Assembly: GCF_014204975.1 (NCBI RefSeq) | Contig: NZ_JACHMM010000001.1 | Coordinates: forward strand, 5,146,001 to 5,210,000 | DNA from: Jiangella mangrovi | GTDB taxonomy: Bacteria; Actinomycetota; Actinomycetes; Jiangellales; Jiangellaceae | Length of the DNA stretch: 64,000 nucleotides | Direction of reading: 5' to 3' | Part shown: piece after piece, positions 33,886-40,700 of the stretch | Numbering within the stretch: position 1 is the stretch's first letter | Layout: every line of letters starts with the position of its first letter | Notes under the pieces: model-generated | What the model was told of the DNA's origin: nothing | What the model saw: only the letters and a program-made list of their open reading frames with translations | Database searches by the model: none | Made by a program: the position numbers and the translations under genes

Positions 33886-35139
33886 GTGAGTGAGACGCGA
33901 CGTGCGGTCGAGGCCGTGTGGCGTTCGGAGTCAGCGCGCATCGTCGGCGCGCTGACCCGCTACACCCGCGACTTCGCCCTCGCCGAGGACGTCGCCCAGG
34001 AGGCGCTGGCCGAGGCGCTCGTCAGCTGGAGCACGGACGGCGTCCCGGACAAGCCGGCCAACTGGCTGACGGCGGTCGGCCGGCGCCGGGCGATCGACGC
34101 GTTCCGGCGCCGGGCCGGCGCCGACGAGCGCTACGCCGCGATGGCCCGCCAGCTCGACGAGTCCTCTTCCGGCGCCGACCAGCTCTTCGACCCCGACGCG
34201 ATCGACGACGACCGGCTCGCGCTCGTCTTCACCGCCTGCCACCCGGTGCTGTCGAAGGAGGCCCGCCTGACGCTGACCCTCAAGGTCGTCGGCGGGCTCA
34301 CGACCGACGAGATCGCCCGGTCGCTGCTGGTGCCCGTCGCCACCGTCCAGGCGCGCATCACCCGCGCCAAGAAGACCATCGCCGCCGCGGGGGTGCCGTT
34401 CGAGGTGCCGGCGCCGGCCGAGCGGCCGGCCCGGCTCGGCTCTGTGCTCAACGTCGTGTACCTCATCTTCACCGAGGGGTCCTCCGCCACGTCCGGCAGC
34501 AGCTGGATCCGGACCGACCTGGCGCAGGAGGCGCTGCGGCTGGCCCGCGTGCTGGCCGCGCTGGCGCCCGAGCGTGAGGTCCTCGGCCTGCTCGCACTGC
34601 TGGAGCTGACGGCGGCGCGGTTCCCGGCCCGCATCGACGCCCAGGGCCGGCCGGTGCTCCTCGAGGACCAGGACCGCGGCCTCTGGGACGCCGCCGCCAT
34701 CCGCCGCGGCCGGGCGGCACTGGCCGCCTCCGCGCGTGCCGACGGCGGCAGCCGAGGGCTGGGGGCGTACGGCCTGCAGGCCTCCATCGCCGAGTGCCAC
34801 GCGATGGCGCCGTCGGTCGCCGAGACCGACTGGGGCCGCATCGTCATGCTCTACGGCGCCCTCGGCCGGTTGGCGCCGTCGCCCGTCGTCGACCTCAACC
34901 GCGCTGCCGCCGTCGCCATGGCCGACGGACCCGCCGCGGGACTTGCGCTGGTCGATCGGCTCGCCGGGGCGCCGGCGTTCGAGCGCTCGCACCTGCTGCC
35001 CGCCGTCCGCGCCGGGCTGCTCTCGCGCCTGGACCGCCGCGAGGAGGCGCGCGAGCAGTACCTGCGCGCCGTCGAGCTGTGCGAGAACGACGCCGAGCGT
35101 GCCGTGCTGCGGGCGAAGGCGGACGAGCTCGCGCCGTGA
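33886..35139 (+). CDS. ECF42-type sigma factor (second copy)
   Basis: A 417-aa sigma factor with region 2 (RIVGALTRYTRDFALAEDVAQEAL), region 4 (LTLTLKVVGGLTTDEIARSLLVPVATVQARITRAKKTI) and the ECF42 extension (LNVVYLIFTEG, RLAPSPVVDLNRAAAVAM). The GTG at 33886 is preceded by GAGGGG; a longer frame would run back into the DGPF gene. Overall layout equals the copy at 16778, but the sequences have diverged clearly, so this is an old paralogue or a separate acquisition. Confidence 0.92.
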   Translation: MSETRRAVEAVWRSESARIVGALTRYTRDFALAEDVAQEALAEALVSWSTDGVPDKPANWLTAVGRRRAIDAFRRRAGADERYAAMARQLDESSSGADQLFDPDAIDDDRLALVFTACHPVLSKEARLTLTLKVVGGLTTDEIARSLLVPVATVQARITRAKKTIAAAGVPFEVPAPAERPARLGSVLNVVYLIFTEGSSATSGSSWIRTDLAQEALRLARVLAALAPEREVLGLLALLELTAARFPARIDAQGRPVLLEDQDRGLWDAAAIRRGRAALAASARADGGSRGLGAYGLQASIAECHAMAPSVAETDWGRIVMLYGALGRLAPSPVVDLNRAAAVAMADGPAAGLALVDRLAGAPAFERSHLLPAVRAGLLSRLDRREEAREQYLRAVELCENDAERAVLRAKADELAP

Positions 35140-35142
35140 CGG

Positions 35143-35169
35143 TGTCGATCCGCGGCCGCGCCGTTCGAC
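35143..35169 (+). promoter_or_regulatory. ECF42-type promoter before the DUF998 gene
   Basis: TGTCGA (35143-35148), 17-bp spacer, CGAC (35166-35169), starting 4 bp after the sigma gene stop. Almost identical to the element at 33357-33383. Confidence 0.7.
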
Positions 35170-35219
35170 CTACGGGCGAAGAGCGGCCCGCCGGGCCGCC
35201 GCCCCAGGAAGGCACGACC

Positions 35220-35873
35220 ATGACCGCCACCACCATCACCGCCCCCGCGACCGACGTCCGCACCCTCGGCACCACCCGCCGGCTGCTCGGCGCCCTCGCA
35301 CTCTCCGGCCCGCTGTGGGCCGTCGTCTCCCTCTCCCAGGTCGTGGCGCACGACGGCTTCGACCTGACGAAGTACCCGCTCAGCATGCTCGCCGTCGGGC
35401 CGGCGGGCTGGATCCAGATCACCAACTTCATCGTCGCCGGGCTGCTCGTGATCGCCGGTGCGGCCGGCCTGAGGCGGGCACTGCCGAGCCGGTGGGTGCC
35501 ACGGCTCACCGCCGTCTACGGCGCCGGCTACGTGCTGGCCGGGGTGTTCGTCATGGATCCCGGCGGCGGCTGGCCCGTCGGCTTCGACGAGACGCCCGAC
35601 ACCCTGAGCTGGCACGCCGTCGCGCACCTGCTGGCCGGCACCGTCGCGTTCATCGCCCTCACCGCCGCCCACCTCGTCCTCGCCCGCCACTTCTCCCGGC
35701 GCGGCGAGAAGGGCTGGGCCTGGGTGGCCCGCGTCGGCGCCGTGGGCGTCATCGTCGGCGATGCGGCCTCGATGGCGCAGCTGGGCTCGGAGATCATGGC
35801 CGGCGGCGTCATGCTCTCGATGCTGCTGCTCTCGCTGATCGCGGCGAAGCTGCTCCGGCAGCGGATGGAATGA
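35220..35873 (+). CDS. DUF998 membrane protein
   Basis: A 217-aa protein with six hydrophobic helices. DUF998 features are VVAHDGFDLTKYPLSMLAVGPAGWIQITNF near the N-terminus (given in parts: the FDLTKYPLS loop and the GWIQITNF helix start) and the RHFSRRGEKGWAW loop. AGGAAGGCACGACC precedes the ATG. It is preceded by its own ECF42-type promoter and is therefore a likely member of the sigma regulon. Molecular function unknown. Confidence 0.83.
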   Translation: MTATTITAPATDVRTLGTTRRLLGALALSGPLWAVVSLSQVVAHDGFDLTKYPLSMLAVGPAGWIQITNFIVAGLLVIAGAAGLRRALPSRWVPRLTAVYGAGYVLAGVFVMDPGGGWPVGFDETPDTLSWHAVAHLLAGTVAFIALTAAHLVLARHFSRRGEKGWAWVARVGAVGVIVGDAASMAQLGSEIMAGGVMLSMLLLSLIAAKLLRQRME

Positions 35874-35895
35874 CCGCTCCCCCGTGTGGGTTGTG

Positions 35896-35919
35896 TAGGT
35901 GACGGCTTCCGACCGTCAC
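35896..35919 (+). promoter_or_regulatory. Dyad and -10-like box before the thioredoxin gene
   Basis: TAGGTG at 35896-35901 resembles a -10 box. GTGACGG (35899-35905) and CCGTCAC (35913-35919) form a perfect 7-bp dyad with a 7-nt spacer, usable as an operator or a small hairpin in the leader. Confidence 0.4.
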
Positions 35920-35935
35920 GAAGGGAACCCTCCAC

Positions 35936-36304
35936 ATGAGCACCACGACCTTGACCAGCCAGACGTTCGCCCAGACCGTCGAGGACAACGACATCGTCCT
36001 GGTCGACTTCTGGGCCGAGTGGTGCGGCCCGTGTCGCCAGTTCGCGCCCGTGTACGAGCAGGCGGCCGAGAAGCACCCCGAGATCGTCTTCGGCAAGGTG
36101 GACACCGAGGCCGAGCAGCATCTGGCCGGCTGGGCGCAGATCACCTCGATCCCGACCCTCATGGCCTTCAAGAAGGGCCACCTGGTCTTCTCCCAGCCCG
36201 GCGCGCTTCCCGCCGCCGCGCTGCAGCAGGTCATCGACGCCGTCGTCGACCTCGACGTCGACGCCGCCATCGCGGCCGCGGACGCAGCCGAGCAGAAGCA
36301 GTAA
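35936..36304 (+). CDS. trxA: Thioredoxin
   Basis: A 122-aa thioredoxin with the redox site WAEWCGPC (about residues 27-34), the preceding VLVDFW strand, and the cis-Pro loop SIPTLMAF. The C-terminal 15 residues are Ala/Asp-rich and longer than usual. GAAGGGAACC precedes the ATG. Whether it is the housekeeping copy cannot be told. It lies downstream of the ECF42 module and may be part of its stress response. Confidence 0.92.
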   Translation: MSTTTLTSQTFAQTVEDNDIVLVDFWAEWCGPCRQFAPVYEQAAEKHPEIVFGKVDTEAEQHLAGWAQITSIPTLMAFKKGHLVFSQPGALPAAALQQVIDAVVDLDVDAAIAAADAAEQKQ

Positions 36305-36330
36305 CGGGCCGCTCCCGGCCCCGGTCGTGA

Positions 36331-36378
36331 ATGGCGGGTGGTTCGGTGGTGCCCTGGCACCACCGAACCACCCGCCAT
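36331..36378. terminator. Perfect 23-bp-arm palindrome between convergent genes
   Basis: Arms 36331-36353 (ATGGCGGGTGGTTCGGTGGT...) and 36356-36378 are exact inverse copies separated by only CT. The position between the ends of trxA and the HAD gene suits a bidirectional terminator. The length and perfection are unusual and no T-tract follows, so a mobile palindromic repeat is an alternative. Confidence 0.6.
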
Positions 36379-36412
36379 CGATACCTTGGCACCGGCATCC
36401 GCAGGAGACCCG

Positions 36413-37339
36413 TCAGAACACCGTCGTCCAGTCGGAGCGGACGCTGATCACCGTCCATCCCTTCCGGTGCGCTCGGTCGAGCAGCTCGTCGGCTCGCTGC
36501 GTGTAGGCGGCCTCGCGTTCCTCGTCGTCGTGCAGGACCGCGAGCCGCAGGGCGGGCAGCCGGGGACCGCCCGTGAACTCGAGCATCTGGATGTCGCCGT
36601 TGGCGTTGCCCACCGCCAGGATGGGCCGCCGGCCGATCCGGCTCCAGATGCGCACCGCCTTGACCGGCCCGTCGTCGAACACGTCGGGCTGAGCCTGGTA
36701 GACGACGGACGCGCCGTCGCCGTCCTCCTGGTAGGCGAGCGCGTTCGACGTGCCGATGACGCGCTCCGACGGGATGCCGTAGATCTCGTCGCTGACGGAA
36801 CGGATGAAGTCGCGGTCCCCGCCCGAGGCGATGTAGACGGTGAACCCGTGGGCCTCGAGGTAGCGCAGCAGCTCGACCATCGGCGCGAACGTGCACTCGC
36901 GGAAGCCCCGGCCCAGCGTCGGGTGCGTGCCGCCGCGCAGGTACTCCCCTGACGCCGCGAGGTAGTCCTCGGCCGACATCCCGGCGAAGGCCTGGAGGAA
37001 CCCGCCCAGCAGCACGTGCAGGTCAGAGTCGTCGCCGGCGTAGTGCCGCGTGACGGCGCCGCCGAGCCAGCCGTGGTCGCGCTCCACCGCCGCCTTCCAC
37101 GGCTGCACGCCGCGCAAGTCCGGGTCGCGCTCGGCCGCCGCCGCGAGCCGCCGCATGATGAAGCCGAGCTCGATCGGCATCGGCTTCTCGGTCCAGAGCG
37201 TGCCGTCGTTGTCGACGACGGCGACCCGCTCGGCCGGCGCCACGTACCCGTCGCCGCCGCTGGTGGTGACGCGCTGGACGAACGCGGTGATGGCGGCCCT
37301 CGCCGGGCCGTCCGCCCACGATGCCAGTTCCTCGGGCAC
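36413..37339 (-). CDS. HAD-superfamily phosphatase-like protein
   Basis: A 308-aa hydrolase. HAD motif I is VAVVDNDGTLW (nucleophile Asp, with N in place of the usual F/L between the two Asp), motif II lies in VYIASGGDRDF, and motif III/IV are GRRPILAVGNANGDIQML. A large cap region sits between motifs I and II. AGGAGG precedes the GTG at 37339. Phosphoserine-phosphatase-like relatives are the closest by pattern; substrate unknown. Confidence 0.83.
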   Translation of the reverse strand: MPEELASWADGPARAAITAFVQRVTTSGGDGYVAPAERVAVVDNDGTLWTEKPMPIELGFIMRRLAAAAERDPDLRGVQPWKAAVERDHGWLGGAVTRHYAGDDSDLHVLLGGFLQAFAGMSAEDYLAASGEYLRGGTHPTLGRGFRECTFAPMVELLRYLEAHGFTVYIASGGDRDFIRSVSDEIYGIPSERVIGTSNALAYQEDGDGASVVYQAQPDVFDDGPVKAVRIWSRIGRRPILAVGNANGDIQMLEFTGGPRLPALRLAVLHDDEEREAAYTQRADELLDRAHRKGWTVISVRSDWTTVF

Positions 37340-37438
37340 GGGCCCCTCCTCGCCGGTCGCGGTCCCACCGTGCCGGTGCGGCGCGCCGCGCGGCTCACCC
37401 CGCCCGGGTGAGGAGGACCGAGCGGACGCCGTCGTCGC

Positions 37439-38413
37439 TCAGCTGGAGGCGTCGTAGTGGGCGACGATGGCAGCGGCGCGGTCGCGCAGCGAGGTCCGCA
37501 ACGACGACGGCGACAGCGCCTCCGCGTCCGTGCCGAGCCGCCAGAGCGCCCATTCCGCGTGCTCCGCGTCCTGGAAGGTCACCTCGACCCGCAGCCATCC
37601 GTCGCCGCCCGCCTCCGAGGAGCGGACGGCGAGGGCCGTCCGCTCCAGGTCCTCCCGCCGCGCCGGGTCCACCCGCAGCAGCACGGTGACCTGGTCGCCG
37701 CCGGTCCGGAACCGGGTGCTCCGCTCCTGCCAGATGCGGTCCAGGTCGACCCGGGCCGGGCGCTCCGCCGGCTCGGGCAGCTCCTCAGCGGCGAGGATGC
37801 GCGACAGCCGGTAGGTGCGGTCGGCGCCGGATCGCGTGGCCAGCAGGTATCCCTGGTCGCGGATGGTGACCAGGCCGATCGGGTCGACGGTGCGCCACGC
37901 CGGCGCGCGGCCCGCCGCCGCGTACTGCAGACGCAGCCGGTGTCCGGCCAGCACCGCGCGCCGGACCTCGGCCATGGTCGCGGCGGGCACCTCCTCGGCG
38001 CCCACCCGTCGTGACAGGAGGTCCGTCTCGGGGTCGACGAGCAGTCGCGCGGCCGCGCCGGTCGCGGTGTCGCGATGGTTCTCGGGGAGCGCGTCGACCA
38101 CCTTGCGCATGGCCGAGGCGAGCGCCGATCCGAGGCCGAACGCCTGCTCGCCGCGCCGCGAGCCGGCGACCAGCAGGGCGAGGGCCTCGTCGTGGTTCAG
38201 TCCGGTCAGCTCGGTCCGGAACCCGGGCAGCAACGCGAACCCGCCGCGCCGGCCGCGTTCGGCGTAGACGGGGACGCCGGCCGCGGACAGCGCCTCGATG
38301 TCGCGCAGGACGGTGCGCGTCGACACCTCGAGCTCGCGGGCCAGGGTGGTCGCGGACACCCGGCCGCGTTGGCGCAGCAGGAGGATCAGCGAGACCAGCC
38401 GGTCGGCGCGCAT
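37439..38413 (-). CDS. HTH/WYL-domain transcriptional regulator
   Basis: A 324-aa YafY/PafBC-type regulator. The N-terminal winged HTH has RQRGRVSATTLARELEVSTRTVLRDIEAL, followed by AERGRRGGFALL. The central WYL-like domain spans about residues 140-215 (RLRLQYAAAGRAP, VDPIGLVTIRDQGYLLA). A C-terminal WCX domain follows. Divergent from a SnoaL-like gene; the shared 60-bp gap contains a perfect palindrome, probably its operator. Confidence 0.87.
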   Translation of the reverse strand: MRADRLVSLILLLRQRGRVSATTLARELEVSTRTVLRDIEALSAAGVPVYAERGRRGGFALLPGFRTELTGLNHDEALALLVAGSRRGEQAFGLGSALASAMRKVVDALPENHRDTATGAAARLLVDPETDLLSRRVGAEEVPAATMAEVRRAVLAGHRLRLQYAAAGRAPAWRTVDPIGLVTIRDQGYLLATRSGADRTYRLSRILAAEELPEPAERPARVDLDRIWQERSTRFRTGGDQVTVLLRVDPARREDLERTALAVRSSEAGGDGWLRVEVTFQDAEHAEWALWRLGTDAEALSPSSLRTSLRDRAAAIVAHYDASS

Positions 38414-38432
38414 GCGAGAACTCTACGGAATA

Positions 38433-38451
38433 CACGACATGAGATGTCGTG
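38433..38451. promoter_or_regulatory. Operator palindrome between WYL regulator and SnoaL-like gene
   Basis: CACGACAT-GAG-ATGTCGTG, a perfect 8-bp dyad with a 3-nt spacer, lies 20 bp before each divergent start. Confidence 0.65.
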
Positions 38452-38473
38452 ATTCGCTGCGAGGCTGGATCGC

Positions 38474-38848
38474 ATGACACACGAGACGGCCACCGAGCCG
38501 AATGACCTGGGCCGCTACTTCATCGAGCGCGGCAACGCGGGCGACGTCGACGGACTGGTGGCGTTGTACGAGCCGGACGCCGTGCTGGCGTTCCCGCCGG
38601 GCAGCATCGCGACCGGGCACGCCGAGATCCGCAAGGTGTACGAGCAGTTCGTCGCGGCCGCGCCTGTACTCTCGCCCGGTATGCGGCATCCCGCACTGGT
38701 GAGCGGTGACCTCGCCCTGACGGTGGCCACGCTCACCACCGGCGAGCTGGCTGTCGAGGTCGCCCGCCGGCAGCCGGACGGGTCGTGGCTCTGGGCCGTC
38801 GACCAGCCGTTCCTCGTGCCACGACAGGGCGACGGCGGGCCGGCGTGA
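38474..38848 (+). CDS. SnoaL/DUF4440-like protein
   Basis: A 124-aa NTF2-like protein: YFIERGNAGDVDGLVALYEPDAVLAF at the N-terminus (first helix and strand), the IATGHAEIRKVYEQF segment, and a C-terminal PDGSWLWAVDQPF strand as in ketosteroid-isomerase-like proteins. Function unknown. It is the probable target of the divergent WYL regulator and overlaps the next gene by 4 bp. Confidence 0.8.
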   Translation: MTHETATEPNDLGRYFIERGNAGDVDGLVALYEPDAVLAFPPGSIATGHAEIRKVYEQFVAAAPVLSPGMRHPALVSGDLALTVATLTTGELAVEVARRQPDGSWLWAVDQPFLVPRQGDGGPA

Positions 38849-39348
38849 CCCAGCCCGCCATCGCGACGATCGGCGTCTACGGCTTCACCGAGGCGACGTT
38901 CCTCGAGACGCTCGGCGGCGCCGGAGTGAGGCTGCTGCTCGACCTCCGCCAGCGCCGCGGCGTCCGGGGACCCGAGTACGCCTGGGCGAACTCGGCGCGG
39001 CTGCAGGAGACGCTCGCCGCGGCGGGCGTCGGCTACCGGCACGTGACGGAGCTGACGCCGACCACCGAGATGCGCCGGGCGCAGTACCGCGAGGACGACC
39101 GCCAGGGCGTGGGCAAGCGCAACCGCGTCGTCCTCGCGACCGAGTACGCCGAGCGCTACACGCGGGACATCCTCGACCCGTTCGACATGGACGCGCTGGT
39201 GGCCGAGCTGGCGGCGGCGCTCCCGGCGGGTTCCACCGCCGCCCTGTTCTGCGTCGAACGCGACCCGGAGGCCTGCCACCGCTCGCTCGTGGCCGCGCGC
39301 CTGCACACCCGGCACGGCCTGTCGGTCACGGACCTCCGTCCGGACTGA
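38845..39348 (+). CDS. DUF488 family protein
   Basis: A 167-aa protein of the DUF488 family. Marks are TIGVYGFTEATFLETL near the start, LLLDLRQRRGVRGPEYAW, the ARLQETLAAAGVGYRHV helix, and the conserved ALFCVERDPEACHRSLVA with Cys and His. The GTG overlaps the upstream stop (GTGA), so translation is coupled. No biochemical function is known for the family. Confidence 0.85.
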   Translation: MTQPAIATIGVYGFTEATFLETLGGAGVRLLLDLRQRRGVRGPEYAWANSARLQETLAAAGVGYRHVTELTPTTEMRRAQYREDDRQGVGKRNRVVLATEYAERYTRDILDPFDMDALVAELAAALPAGSTAALFCVERDPEACHRSLVAARLHTRHGLSVTDLRPD

Positions 39349-39662
39349 CCCGTCCCCCGAGCAGGGGCACCCCCCCGAGCGGGGCGCCCCCGCGCCGGGG
39401 TCGGAACGGGGGGCCACACCCGGCGCGGGGACTTGGCCGCCTCTCAGCAGGGGCTGGGCGCGAGGCGGCCCACCTCGTTCGATAGCCCTCCGGCCGCTCG
39501 GCGCCTAGAGCCGAACGTCCCGTCCGTGCCGACGCCGGCTGTCCGGTACCGATGGGTGGTGAGACGGCGATTGAATTGCCCGAACGCACCCAACCTCGTC
39601 ACAGCGGTTAAGATCGCTCGGACACGGGCACGAGCCGAACCTTCGACTCGGGAGACGATGTC
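39349..39662. other. Gene-free stretch with terminator hairpin
   Basis: 314 bp between DUF488 and the small helical protein. It contains a G/C-rich hairpin at 39388-39430 and, at 39609-39614, a TAAGAT -10-like box without a good -35. Nothing else was recognised. Confidence 0.5.
39388..39430 (+). terminator. GC hairpin downstream of the DUF488 gene
   Basis: CCCCGCGCCGGG (39388-39399) and CCCGGCGCGGGG (39419-39430) pair perfectly around a 19-nt loop. No T-tract follows, as is common in actinomycetes. Confidence 0.5.
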
Positions 39663-39956
39663 ATGAGCACGGTCAAGGCCAACCCGGAGACACTCAACGA
39701 CGTCGGCAACCGCATGCTCACCTCGTCGCGCGACCTCACCGAGTCCGGCGCCGCCGTGGCCGAGCAGGGCACGTTCGACCGCGGGTCCCTCGGGCAGGCG
39801 ACCGTCGGGGTGATGATCCACGAGAGCTACACCACCGCCGTCTACTCCACCGCCCGGCTGGTCGAGAACATCAGCGCCGTCCTCGAGTCCGACGGCGAGA
39901 ACATCCAGCGCGCCTCCCGCGACATCGACGAGGTCCTGAACCGCAGGAAGCCGTGA
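39663..39956 (+). CDS. Small helical protein, EspC/WXG100-like
   Basis: A 97-aa all-helical protein without signal peptide or membrane segment. Two helices (about 8-33 and 48-92) flank a Gly-containing turn (FDRGSLGQATVG), the layout of EspC/ESX-type type VII substrates; neither a WxG nor a YxxxD/E motif is exact. It begins the unit that continues with a lipoprotein and a large RTX-metallopeptidase. It is probably a co-secreted partner or chaperone for that protein. Confidence 0.6.
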   Translation: MSTVKANPETLNDVGNRMLTSSRDLTESGAAVAEQGTFDRGSLGQATVGVMIHESYTTAVYSTARLVENISAVLESDGENIQRASRDIDEVLNRRKP

Positions 39957-40000
39957 CGCGTCGAAGGGACGGCGGCCATGCGAGGACGAGAGGACCGGCG

Positions 40001-40684
40001 ATGCGTCTGCGACGAGCGCTCGTGGCGGTGGTCGCCGTGAGCGTCCTCGCCGGCTGCGACGGAGGCGACCCCGGCAACGACGGCGACGGCGACGACACGC
40101 CGTCGCCGCCCGTGGAGCTCGACGTCGTCCTCGACGCGCGGCTCGGTGCCGGCGCGCCCACCGGGCCCGAGTACCCGCCGGGCACGTCCGGCCTGGTCGC
40201 CGACTACACCGTCACCAACAACGCCGACGTCGCCGTGCTCGTGGTCGAGCGGCGGCCCGCGGACATCACGCCGTCCGTCGACGTCCCGCTGCCCGACACC
40301 GCCGAGTCCAGCTGGGTCTACGCCGACGACTCCGGGAGCATCCTCGTCACCAAAGAGGTGTTCTCCACCACCGGCGGCGACACCGGCACGGCGTACCGCG
40401 CGCCCGCGGTGCGCCTCGAGCCCGGCCAGAGCCTCACCGGCCGCGCCTTCGCGCTGACCCCGTTGCGGCGCATCGCGCCCGACGCCGGGACCTTCGAGGT
40501 GCCCGGCCCCGACACCCTGCCGGCCGACGCCACGTCGTGGTCGTTCTGCGTCCAGGTCGCCCCCGACCCCGGCGAGACCGGCGGCAGCGGCGCCCCGACC
40601 ATGGCCGACCACACCCCCGGCCGCAGGCTCGTCTGCTCGCCGGCCGCCGATCTCCCGCCGGACGCCGTCGGCGCCGGGTCATGA
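40001..40684 (+). CDS. Secreted lipoprotein of unknown function
   Basis: A 227-aa protein with a lipoprotein signal (RRALVAVVAVSVLAGC; Cys at about residue 19), an Asp/Gly-rich linker, and a beta-rich mature domain (LVADYTVTNNADVAVLVVE, typical of an immunoglobulin-like strand pattern). The ATG at 40001 is chosen because it heads the signal peptide. It stands between the small helical protein and the toxin-like metallopeptidase, where an immunity or accessory protein would be expected; that role is inference. Confidence 0.65.
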   Translation: MRLRRALVAVVAVSVLAGCDGGDPGNDGDGDDTPSPPVELDVVLDARLGAGAPTGPEYPPGTSGLVADYTVTNNADVAVLVVERRPADITPSVDVPLPDTAESSWVYADDSGSILVTKEVFSTTGGDTGTAYRAPAVRLEPGQSLTGRAFALTPLRRIAPDAGTFEVPGPDTLPADATSWSFCVQVAPDPGETGGSGAPTMADHTPGRRLVCSPAADLPPDAVGAGS

Positions 40685-40700
40685 CCACCGGAGGCGAACG

